From Devosia sp. A8/3-2 (lineage in GTDB: Bacteria > Pseudomonadota > Alphaproteobacteria > Rhizobiales > Devosiaceae), in assembly GCA_025452255.1 (NCBI GenBank), contig CP104974.1, positions 3,388,156 through 3,452,155 on the forward strand: a stretch of 64,000 nt of DNA, read 5' to 3'. A model generated the notes under the pieces. It saw only the letters and a program-made list of their open reading frames with translations. It was not told the origin of the DNA and did no database searches. A program made the translations under genes and the position numbers. Positions 39,141-47,440 of this stretch are shown here, piece after piece (positions within the stretch are counted from its first letter, which is position 1; each line of letters opens with the position of its first letter).

Positions 39141-39400
39141 TTTGGGATGGTCCCCAGACCCAGCCAGTCCAGAAGCCCAAGCCGGAGAGCGGCCAAGAAA
39201 GCCAACGCCCCACCAAAGAACAGGATAACTCGGCGCAGGCTCGCGCCCCACTTCCCCAGCGTTTTCCATGCGATCATGAATTTCGCCCATTCCTTTAGGA
39301 CCTCCGCTTCATCGCGGGAAAAGACCACAACGTCATCGGACTTCTCCTCTCCCGGGGCCTCAGCCAGCCGGGCCATGACGTGCCGTTCGGCATCGGACAT
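39137..39400 (-). CDS. Small one-helix membrane protein, holin/i-spanin-like
   Basis: An 87-residue protein: a charged helical N-terminal half (MSDAERHVMARLAEAPGEEK, FSRDEAEVLKEWAKFMIAW), then a basic turn (SLRRVI) and a single C-terminal transmembrane helix (LFFGGALAFLAALRLGLLDWL). The topology would suit a holin-associated or superinfection membrane protein in the lysis cassette. The ATG at 39398-39400 (MSDAERH) is chosen over a longer frame. No family name can be given. Confidence 0.6.
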   Translation of the reverse strand: MSDAERHVMARLAEAPGEEKSDDVVVFSRDEAEVLKEWAKFMIAWKTLGKWGASLRRVILFFGGALAFLAALRLGLLDWLGLGTIPK

Positions 39401-39464
39401 AGTTTCTTTGTTCACTGATCGAGCCCCACGAGAAAGAAGCGGGCGACCGAAGCCGCCCGAATGG

Positions 39465-39662
39465 TCAGGGACGCCAGCCGCAGGCGGCAGCGCCATATGC
39501 GTTGTGCGAAACGATCTGGCGCTTGGTGCCATCGGTCACTTGATCCTCGACGGATGGCCTGATGGGCGACGCCACCAAGCAGAAATCACCGGGGGTCGTC
39601 GTCGCGCAGCCATTTAGAATAGTTGCTGTCGAGATCAGTGCTGCCCATTTGGTCAACTTCAT
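39465..39662 (-). CDS. Small lipoprotein, Rz1/o-spanin-like
   Basis: A 65-residue protein with a lipobox signal (AALISTATILNGCAT, cysteine at about residue 19) and a short mature part with FCLVASPIRPS, QVTDGTKRQIVSHNAYG and CGW. The DGTxRxIxxHN pattern is common in small lipoproteins of phage lysis cassettes that act like outer-membrane spanins. It lies two genes from the endolysin. Function inferred from size, lipobox and place. Confidence 0.65.
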   Translation of the reverse strand: MKLTKWAALISTATILNGCATTTPGDFCLVASPIRPSVEDQVTDGTKRQIVSHNAYGAAACGWRP

Positions 39663-39665
39663 CGT

Positions 39666-39890
39666 CTATCTCCTTTCGGTGTTTGGTCGCCTCAATGTTG
39701 CGACGATCGATACGGGACTGAGCGTCGTGGAAGCGTCAGCGCGCCCCTTGCCGTAGCCCGGGGCGGCGAGAAGGCCGGCAGCGGCTACCAAGGCGCCCTG
39801 CCAGCCGAGCAGCCGCCACGCAGTCCCTACGGAGACGGCGGCAAGCAGCAGCCATGCCCACCACGGCACTAGGTCCAGAAGCCAGTTCAT
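39666..39890 (-). CDS. Small hydrophobic lysis-cassette protein (holin candidate)
   Basis: MNWLLDLVPWWAWLLLAAVSVGTAWRLLGW is a tryptophan-rich membrane opening followed by a second hydrophobic segment (ALVAAAGLLAAPGYG) and a basic tail; 74 residues, two helices, as in class II holins. In the raw sequence it is in frame with the endolysin upstream; a single base error would instead end the endolysin at a TGA overlapping this ATG, as elsewhere in the cassette. Confidence 0.6.
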   Translation of the reverse strand: MNWLLDLVPWWAWLLLAAVSVGTAWRLLGWQGALVAAAGLLAAPGYGKGRADASTTLSPVSIVATLRRPNTERR

Positions 39891-40852
39891 GCGCTTTTCT
39901 CCCCATCGAATGCAGAGAGAACCTTGCAGAACCCGAGCCGCGATCAATTCCCCGCGCCACAACATGACGACGACCGCGACAAGCCCGATTCCGAGCATCA
40001 GCAGCTTGCCGTTCTGATCGAAGTCGAGAAAGAACGGGGCAACTGGCGCGGCAATGGCACCGCCGGCAGCAATACGCTGCATCAAGGTCTTATCGGCACC
40101 CTTGGGCGCCACAACCGTTTCCTCGACCACAGGAGCCGCCGTAGTGGCCGTCGCGGGTGCTTCCGCGGCAAGAGTGAGGTGCAATGCGGCACGGGTCTTG
40201 GGACCGGCAACACCATCGATCTGGTCCGCGCCAGCGGGGAGCAACCTGGACGCCTGCGCTTGACGCTGGAAGCCTTTGACATCGTCGGGCTTGAACCCAG
40301 CCAGCACCAAGGCGGCGCGGGTATACCAGTTGATGCGATCAGCAAGGCCGTTGGTTCCCCCGTTGATCTTCCGGGTGACCATCTCAAGGTCGTTGCTATC
40401 GGCATACTGGTTGAGCTTGCGCGTCTGCCAATACCAGATAGGACCCAGCCCCTCCCATGGATCGGTATTGATCAGATCCGGAGTTTTGACGAAATCGGGG
40501 GATTTAGGCCCTTGGCCTTACACCAGTCGTGGAACGCCGTGACATTGGCCCGACCGGTAATCTGAATCGGTCCTTTGCCAGAGAATTTCTTGCCGTCACC
40601 TTTGACCGTATTGCCAAGATCGGCGCGGCCCTCGTATCGCTTTTGCGCAGCGGTCGGCCCCCAGACCTCGCGGTCATAGCGAAACCCGCCGCTCTCATGG
40701 CCGAGCTGGGCAATATAGTGGGCAAGCCGGTGGGGCTTATCCAGACCGGCCGCAGTCCCGTATGCATCGAGCCCGGCAATGATCGAGCGCATGTTGTCAT
40801 TGACCGGCTTCCCGGCAATGGCCGAGAGCGTGGCGGCCGTGAGGCGTACCAT
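39888..40852 (-). CDS. Endolysin: GH19-like domain plus peptidoglycan-binding domain, one frame break
   Basis: The N-terminal lysozyme/chitinase-like (GH19) domain has AHYIAQLGHESGGFRYDREVWGPT with the catalytic-type glutamate, then KKFSGKGPIQITGRANVTAFHDWC. A missing C in the CCCCC run near 40490 separates it from the rest (DFVKTPDLI... EMVTRKINGG), followed by a PG_binding_1 domain (KGFQRQAQASRLLPAGADQIDGVAGPKTRAAL) and a C-terminal hydrophobic helix (LLMLGIGLVAVVVML). It would cut peptidoglycan to release virions. The C-terminal helix may mark a signal-arrest or anchored form. Confidence 0.82.
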
Positions 40853-40920
40853 GGGTATCTCCTGATGATGGATTGGTAATGAGCGCCAGCTATCCTCTCA
40901 GCGGGGCTGGAGGGCTTGGC

Positions 40921-41115
40921 ATGGCAAAGAAACTAGAAGTCCGCGAAGGCGACCGAATACAGGTCTGGCTCGAAATCACGCGGGTGGCAGATGAACTGGA
41001 TATCGCTGGGCGGCAGATTGTGACGGTTGAACTTGTGGGGCAGCGGTTTACGGCTCCGCTTGAGCATTACCGCGTTGTAAGGGTCGAGAGAGGGAACAAC
41101 TGGCCGAACGAATAG
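40921..41115 (+). CDS. Small beta-rich hypothetical protein
   Basis: A 64-residue protein, MAKKLEVREGDRIQVWLEIT..., that reads as several short strands, like a small beta-barrel (EVREGDRIQVWLEI, RQIVTVELVGQRFTAPLEHYRVVRV). GGAGGGC lies 7 bases before the ATG at 40921; an in-frame upstream start at 40879 lacks such a site. On the plus strand, opposite the lysis cassette. Function unknown. Confidence 0.6.
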   Translation: MAKKLEVREGDRIQVWLEITRVADELDIAGRQIVTVELVGQRFTAPLEHYRVVRVERGNNWPNE

Positions 41116-41191
41116 GGCGCTAGCACTAGCCACGATTGCGAGACGCACCCAAGTGTGTCATTGGCTCTGCCTTGGAAATACAGACGAGGTG

Positions 41192-41365
41192 ATGATGGAC
41201 GCCGTGTCAAAGCTTTCGCAGCTCTTGCGCCTTCAAGAACAACTCAATGAAGAGCCCACCCCTGATGTCATCAAGGAGACCATCCGGGCACTCCTTCGCC
41301 TAGCCATTGACGACCTAACCTCCGTGGTGGGTTTGTCAGGCCATCATGAGCCACGCACGAATTAA
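41192..41365 (+). CDS. Small helical hypothetical protein
   Basis: A 57-residue acidic, helical protein, MMDAVSKLSQLLRLQEQLNEE..., ending GHHEPRTN. GAGGTG precedes the ATG. Its TAA overlaps the flippase ATG (TAATG), so it is translationally coupled to the sugar-modification genes and may be transcribed with them. No family recognised. Confidence 0.55.
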   Translation: MMDAVSKLSQLLRLQEQLNEEPTPDVIKETIRALLRLAIDDLTSVVGLSGHHEPRTN

Positions 41366-42565
41366 TGTTCCGATCCTTCATTCGGATTGCGGAGGTCCTC
41401 CTGCTAAGAGCTCCACCGAGTTTACTCAACCTGTTGGCGCTAGTAGCTATCGGGACTGCAATTGGTGCAGAGAATTTTGGTTACTACAGCACGGCAATTG
41501 CCACTGCGACCTTTCTTTCGAATATCGTCTTCGGGACGCTATCGTACCCCGTAGTTGCGGAGCTTCCCCAGCATAGCAAAGACGGGATGAGCGGACCGTA
41601 CATCGCAGCGTTGCTGTTAGCGGCCTTGGCACTTGCAGGCGCTTCGTTCCTGTTGGCCACTTTTCTATCGCTATTCTTTTCCGCCGTTTGGCCCAGCGCC
41701 TTGTCGTTATCGGTTTCGGATTGCACACGCTATTGCAGGAAATCCTGCGTGCGCAGTTGAGGCTTTGGGCTTACGGCCTCTCAGCGTTCGTTCAATCGCT
41801 TTCGTTCTATGCAGCGGCCCGACTTTACCTCGGTGAGAGTCAGGATTGGCAGGTGGTCGTTTCCATCTTTGCCGGCAGCTACGCGTTGGGAGCACTAGCC
41901 TCCTATGCTCTTTGTCGGTTTCCGTGCGTGAGCCTCTCGGATTTCAAACTTCTTCGGAAAACGATCCGCACCGGCACCTCATTGACCTTCAGTCAAATTG
42001 CTGAGAACGGGCTCTATCTTGGGGCCGGTATGTGCTGCTGTTTCTTGGCTTGACCACCCAGCTTGGCGTCTTTTCGTTTTGCCTTGATCTGTCCCAACGA
42101 ACCGTTGGGTTCTTACTGAACGCCGCCAGCTTTGCTTTCGTCCCTCAGGCGTTCAAACACCACGCCGATGGAGACGCCCACCTATTTCGCTCCGCCCTAC
42201 TTAAGGCCAGCATTGCGGCCCTGACGTTGGCGGGCGTGGCTTGTGCGGCTATTATGTTGGTATGGTGGAGCGGATTGGCCTCATCGTTTTTCCCCTCCAT
42301 GTTCGATCCAATTGCGTTTCTTGTCGTTTCTGGCGGGGTTGTGGTCAGTAGAACAATGAAACTCACGCTCGTGCCAACCGCCATGCAGGACCAAAAGACC
42401 GGGGCTCTAACTTGGTCATATGCAGCGGGAGGGGCGTTCGTCGTCGGTGTGGCAACAGTATTGGAACTACTCAAAATGCCATATGCAACGGCCGCTTCTT
42501 TCCTTCTTGGCTATATCGTGGCTTGCAGCATTACCGCTCTGCTTTTGCGAGGGTCCCCGCAATGA
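41365..42565 (+). CDS. Wzx-like polysaccharide flippase, two frame breaks
   Basis: A MATE/PST-type transporter of about 400 residues with roughly 12 hydrophobic segments, starting MFRSFIRIAEVLLLRAPPSL and including ALVAIGTAIGAENFGYYSTAIA, typical of polysaccharide-unit flippases. Breaks lie near 41690 and 42030. It would move lipid-linked sugar units across the inner membrane. It is followed by a glycosyltransferase (ATGA overlap) and faces a polymerase-like gene: together a prophage cassette for surface polysaccharide change. Confidence 0.82.
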
Positions 42566-43723
42566 CGTCCATTCGCCCACTAAAAGTTGCAACAATTATC
42601 AACGGGCTTGGCATCGGAGGGGTTGAGATCGGTCTGCTTCGATTTGTCCGCATGACCTCGGGGCGAGATCGATCACTGCATCATTTCGCTGACCAAAGGC
42701 GGCGCACTGGCCGGTGAATTGCGATCCGCTGGTGCGATGGTACACGAGCATGCTTTGTCGGGCCCCGGACTACCCTTTGTTCTCCATAGCATCATCCGAG
42801 AATTAAAGGCCTTTGATCCTGATGTGGTCGTTGGCCGCATGTACCATGCGTGCGCTGTGGCCAGCCTAATTCGGCCATTTGTCGGGTCTCGCGATCTGCC
42901 TCTATTTTGGGGCGTTCACCACTCTCTGGACAATCTGGCACTAGAGCGGCTGAGCACGCGTTTTGCAATTCGCGCATGCAGAATGCTCTCCGAAACGCCT
43001 AAGACAGTAATGTACGTCTCTGCTCGCGCTGCGAAACAGCATGCACGAATTGGTTTTGGCGATAAGGCCGAAGTAATACCCAACGGCGTCGACCCATCAA
43101 TCAAATTCAGCGCTGAAGCCCACGACAGAGTGCGCTCCGACTTGGGGTTCAGCGACAGAGACTTCGTGATCGGTCACATTGGCCGCGTTCATCCGGCGAA
43201 AGACCACCCTAGCCTACTGAAATCCATTGCCCGGGCAAGAGTTCAAAATCCAAACATTAAGGCTGTGTTGTGCGGGCATGGAACGGAGCTTCTATCCCTT
43301 CCGGATGAGATAGAACCATTTGTCAAACGTCTAGGTGTGCGTCGTGACGTTTCAGCGATCATCAGCGCCTGTGATGCCGGGGTGCTGTCCTCTGTGTCGG
43401 AGGCATTCCCAAACGTTCTCCCGGAATTTCAAACCTGTGGGAGGCCTGTAGTAACCACAGACGTGGGAGACGCATCGCTCGTAGCAGCGCAGCCGTCCCG
43501 GGTTGTTCCGCCGTCCGATCCGCCCGCACTAGCGAAAGCCATTGTTAGCCTGTCGACGCTACCTGCCGCTGTGCGCCAACGAATGGGACAAGAAGCTGAA
43601 CAGCATGTGGCCAATCACTTCTCCATGGCCTTCAATATCACACAGACTGTTCGATTGTGGTCGGCGTACGTGAAGGGGTGGATAGAGACCAGCGAAGAAG
43701 CTTCCAGCCCTGCTGCACAATGA
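42562..43723 (+). CDS. GT4-type glycosyltransferase, one frame break
   Basis: A GT-B glycosyltransferase of about 387 residues. The N-terminal domain starts VATIINGLGIGGVEIGLLRF (glycine-rich GT4 loop). A missing base near 42670 shifts the frame to EIDHCIISLTKGGALAGELR. The C-terminal domain has VIPNGVDPS, GHIGRVHPAKDHPSLL and the nucleotide-sugar EX7E-type segment VSEAFPNVLPEFQTCGRPVV. It probably adds a sugar to a lipid-linked O-unit. The ATG overlaps the flippase stop; the 3' end overlaps the convergent polymerase gene by 86 bases. Confidence 0.85.
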
Positions 43724-44936
43724 GAATTATTGCGAACACGATTGCTGCCTGACGCCACACGGCAAGCAAGTTTTCGACAGAGTTGCGATGAGCATAAATC
43801 GCCGTCACTGAGCCCAGCATCAAAGCTAACAGAAACCATCGTGAGGAGGCCACGGTCAGCCATCTGTGTAGCAGGCCGATCACCGCCGCAAAGAGTGCGC
43901 CAGCAACAAACGCTCCGGGCAGGTGAAACATGCTAACCCATTGCGCCAAGTAGCTATATGCAACCCCATAGGTCAAGTCTGGGAATAATTGAGCCTGAAT
44001 CTCAGTATTGAATTGAGCGCTATTGAGTCCAAAAGCCGAAGGTACGACCAACAGTTGCCCGCCACTAAGAAGCAACATCGTCTCGTACGAATACCTGAAA
44101 CCCGAGGCTAGAACTCGCTCCAAAAGCTCATGTGTTACGAATGCCTCCCACTGGAAAAGTATGGATGACGGCTTGATGCTGCTCCAGACTGAACCAAACG
44201 ATTGCCCGTTCTTAATGCTGATGTAGAGCGGCTTTATCAGGAATATGGAGGCTCCCAGAGCAGGAATGGCTACCCAAGGCACAGGGCTTAGAAGGACACT
44301 TAGAACACGACGATCATATAGGACCAGCAGCAGGGAGGCCACGGCCGTGATTACTGGTACCGTTCGATCTCCAGAAACCGCGACCAGCGCCAACATAAGC
44401 GCGAAGAACGCTATCGGTGCAATTTTTTTGGACCGAATTGATGCTAGCAACCCAAAAGCTACAGCCCACCTCCAAAAAATCAGCGCAATGCCGCCTTCGG
44501 CCTCAACTTTGTGCCTCCCATCCAAAAAGAAGGACCAACCCATCAGAGCGGAGAGAAATGCGTATAGAGCAACGACCACGACAATTGCAGCGATAACAAA
44601 CCCCTGATCGTCTCTAGTTAGGGGCTCCGTCCTGCACCGCAGTTTGGGTTTTGCGAATGTAACCGACGCAATGAGGACCATAATCCCGAAACCGGCAAGG
44701 CTCAGCCCCACCGCAGTGACCGCATCGAGACTGGCAGGATACATGCCAGCGGGCATGCCGGGACGCGGAAGAGAAACCGACACGCCGATCAATGCAGGAA
44801 TGCTGTAAGCAAGCAAACCCGCCCACGCGAGCGTGACCACGCCTATTCTGGTATATCGAGAAAAAACAAAGTAGGTGGCTGTTAAAAGACTGGTCCAGAG
44901 AAAGAAAACAACCGCAATCTGATCGATCGGTTCCAT
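43638..44936 (-). CDS. Wzy-like polysaccharide polymerase (multi-pass membrane protein)
   Basis: A 432-residue protein with about 10-12 transmembrane helices and a large hydrophilic loop (PLYISIKNGQSFGSVWSS... HELLERVLASGFRYSYE) as in O-antigen polymerases. The ATG at 44934-44936 has GGAAGGGTGG upstream, better than the longer frame to 44993. Phages such as D3 carry their own polymerase to change O-antigen linkage; here it is paired with a flippase and glycosyltransferase on the opposite strand. Intact. Specific linkage unknown. Confidence 0.75.
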   Translation of the reverse strand: MEPIDQIAVVFFLWTSLLTATYFVFSRYTRIGVVTLAWAGLLAYSIPALIGVSVSLPRPGMPAGMYPASLDAVTAVGLSLAGFGIMVLIASVTFAKPKLRCRTEPLTRDDQGFVIAAIVVVVALYAFLSALMGWSFFLDGRHKVEAEGGIALIFWRWAVAFGLLASIRSKKIAPIAFFALMLALVAVSGDRTVPVITAVASLLLVLYDRRVLSVLLSPVPWVAIPALGASIFLIKPLYISIKNGQSFGSVWSSIKPSSILFQWEAFVTHELLERVLASGFRYSYETMLLLSGGQLLVVPSAFGLNSAQFNTEIQAQLFPDLTYGVAYSYLAQWVSMFHLPGAFVAGALFAAVIGLLHRWLTVASSRWFLLALMLGSVTAIYAHRNSVENLLAVWRQAAIVFAIILIVQQGWKLLRWSLSTPSRTPTTIEQSV

Positions 44937-45029
44937 CGCCACCCTTCCACGACACGATGGCGATGGGTAACCCATTCTCCCATGCGATGACAAATAAAAT
45001 CGCCCTACCCTATCAGCCTTCTACAAAGA

Positions 45030-47055
45030 TCAGAACGGGGCGACAATCGCAGTTTCCTGTGCCACAGGAATAGGATAGCAATCACGGTACCTGATTATGG
45101 AATTGCCCTCGGCGACAATTTGTGGGTTGGCAAAATTTCCAGAGGCGCGGGCTCCATGCAGCCACATTTCGACTGAACCCTCGGTATAGATTCCGAACCC
45201 GTTGGCGCTAGAGGACGGAACTCCGTTCCCCTCCATCACAACACCAACGTTGAATGATTTCACGGTGTCAATATCGGCAAGGCCAATCCCGTAATTCCTA
45301 TAACCAGAGGGATTGAACCGATAGCCGCGGCAATCTCCGTGGGCCGTGGTGGCGTTGCCCGTTCCAGTAGCTCGATTGATGGAACCACTGCAATTGATCT
45401 CTAGAAAGTGCGGTGATTTTCCATTCAGCGGAGTATAGTTGAACCCGTCATTGAAGTTGTCGGAAGCGGAGCAGTCTTCAAAAATCGCCGTGTCAACATC
45501 GAGAACCTGCAAGCCATTTTGGTTGTTTCTCCCCGCAAAGTGGCTGTTCCTAGCCGACAGCAGTGATCCAGCCGAGGCCGTTTCGCACGCCAAAGCCACC
45601 AACCATGATCGCGTTATTGATGTGCAGGCGGCCAGTCCCACCGTCGCTTCTATGCGAATAGGATGGGCAAACGTGCACGGTGGCATTGGTGGGCGCGACT
45701 CCAGTTCCTGTTCTCACATAAACCGTATTTCCAGCGCCCGGGGCCCACGAAGCCGGCATCCCTGCAACTTCGGCTTGTGAGGTCACCTCTGTGTAACGCG
45801 GAAGTTCCCCATATGTGTCGAGGGATACCCCAGCATAAACAGCAATTGGCGGAGCAGAAAGAGCGGAACTCTGGTAGACGCTAAAACCAACAGAAGTCCA
45901 AGTAACATCCTCGCTTGGAATGCAGAGCCCCGGTTGCCCCACAAAGGTGATCACCGAGTCCTTGTTGATGGCTGTGGTGCCCATAAGGTTGGACAGTTTG
46001 TATTTTAGGCCGCCCTCGGCAAAGACGATATTCCCTGTCAGCCCGACTGCCGCCCGGAGCGAGGCCACAGCGTTAGCCCAGTCGGCTCCGCTGTTTGCAT
46101 TGTTGCCGGTCGGCCGCACATAGCGAGCCGTCACCCCCACAGGCAATAGGTTGGGATGCAAGCAGTCGTGAAGCGCGGGAAGCCAACGCTCCTTCCACGG
46201 CGTAAGGATTACTCCCCTACTGCCGTCAAATCGGTACTGCAATAGGCCCATCCGGTGACCTATATTCTCGGTAACAAAAACGCCGTCTTTGCCATCGCGG
46301 TTCACGTCGATGGTTGTGCGGATCGCCTCCGCGTCTGATTCATCAATCTTAGAACTGTCCACTGAGCTTTCGGCCAACTTGGAACCGTCTACTGAACCCT
46401 CGGCCAACTTCGCGTTAATCACGGATCCGTCCGCCAGAGCACGTGTGGAAACCCCACCAGTCGCGTGCTTGGGTTCAGTCACATCGCCGTTGTTCAGCGC
46501 GACCGTCTGTTCGATCCATACGGCACCGTCCCAACTTTTGAATTTCCCCAACACTGTGTTGAAATAGAGCGCGCCAACTAGAAGAGGTTCGCCCTTATTG
46601 TCGGTCAGCGGGTCAAGCGAGAACGCCCCTGTGTAGCGCTTATCGAAGTCCTTTATAAGCGCGGCGGCATCCGTGATCTCTTCGAACTGATCGATGCGGC
46701 CCGTAACATCCCGGATGGCCATGGTTAGCCTGTCCAGTTGCCCCTCCGTGGTCTCGCTGAGCACCTTCCCTAGATCGGTGAAGTCTATTGTTTGCTTTGC
46801 CACGCTCTCGCGCCGAGCCGTAACCGTGTAGATTGCGGCTGGAGGGGTAATGAAATTGATACTTACACCAGAGGGGGAGCCAAGGCCGGTCAACCCGTAT
46901 TGGGTTGATTGGCTCTGCAACGTGGCAACTTCGCCCTCAACCAGCCAAACCTTTATGTCTGCCGCTTCATCAACCCTCTGCTGAAATGCAAAGGAGGTGG
47001 TGACGCCGTCAGCGGCCCAACTCTTCTCGGTGTAGGAAGGAACGGGAACGGTCAT
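45030..47055 (-). CDS. Tail fibre or tailspike protein, one frame break
   Basis: About 675 residues. The N-terminal 130 residues (MTVPVPSYTEKSWAADGVTTSFAF, TDLGKVLSETTEGQLDRLTMAIRDV in parts) match the T7-type tail-fibre virion-binding domain. A repeat-rich stalk (about 205-240) follows, then a DUF-type linker and a beta-helical C-terminal half with many G/N/S turns (AIFEDCSASDNFNDGFNYTP, VSFNVGVVMEGNG-like) as in tailspikes. A break near 45572 divides the beta-helix. The ATG has GGAG 6 bases upstream. It lies next to the polymerase cassette, so receptor recognition and receptor change sit together. Confidence 0.85.
46336..46443 (-). repeat. Short tandem repeats in the tail-fibre stalk
   Basis: The encoded residues run ALADGSVINAKLAEGSVDGS, KLAESSVDSSKIDES: three to four imperfect copies of a 10-residue unit (GSVDxSKLAE). 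The DNA shows matching repeats of TCGGCCAACTT. Such repeats form a trimeric beta stalk and can vary in number. Confidence 0.6.
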
Positions 47056-47068
47056 AATTGCTCCAATA

Positions 47069-47094
47069 GAAAAAGGCCCCCGACAGGGAGCCTT
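47069..47094 (-). terminator. Terminator between core protein and tail-fibre gene
   Basis: On the minus strand AAGGCTCCC-TGTC-GGGGGCCTT is followed by TTTCT. It lies just upstream of the tail-fibre start, so fibre expression may depend on read-through or its own promoter. Confidence 0.65.
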
Positions 47095-47148
47095 GACGTT
47101 CATGGTGGTGATGGATGAAGTTGCGGCACACCCAATGGGAGGCCGAGA

Positions 47149-47439
47149 GTGACTACGGAAGATCGCCTGTTGCCCAAGGAGTTATTCGCCCCCGGGCAGA
47201 AAGCGAGCTGGGCTCAGCGAGGGCTATTGATTTTGAATGTTCTGTGTCTAACCGCAGCCGCCATCATGTTCGCTGGCGCGACAAGGTCGACATACCAGCG
47301 CGACTGGATGGCAGTCGCGCTGATCAGCGGCGTTCTTGCGGTCATATTCCTGTTCAATACGCTCTACATCTACAAGACTGCTGCCGCCCCGTTCGCGTGG
47401 TGGAAGCGCTTTGTGACCGCTTGGAGAGCCGCCAAGTAG
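47149..47439 (+). CDS. Two-helix membrane protein on the opposite strand (moron candidate)
   Basis: A 96-residue protein with two transmembrane helices (GLLILNVLCLTAAAIMFAGA and MAVALISGVLAVIFLFNTLYIY) and a basic, tryptophan-rich C-terminus (WWKRFVTAWRAAK). It starts with GTG 7 bases after GGGAGG and is read opposite to all neighbouring virion genes. Its stop meets the stop of the convergent core protein. An isolated, oppositely transcribed membrane gene in a virion cluster is typical of morons such as superinfection-exclusion proteins; the role is inferred. Confidence 0.6.
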   Translation: MTTEDRLLPKELFAPGQKASWAQRGLLILNVLCLTAAAIMFAGATRSTYQRDWMAVALISGVLAVIFLFNTLYIYKTAAAPFAWWKRFVTAWRAAK

Positions 47440-47440
47440 A

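Noticed and set aside
41365..44936. Sugar genes as host O-antigen cluster
   Set aside because: They lie between phage lysis and tail-fibre genes, with no host-type genes around.
46336..46443. CRISPR-like repeats
   Set aside because: Imperfect, in coding frame, without spacers or cas genes; they encode the fibre stalk. No CRISPR array was seen elsewhere.
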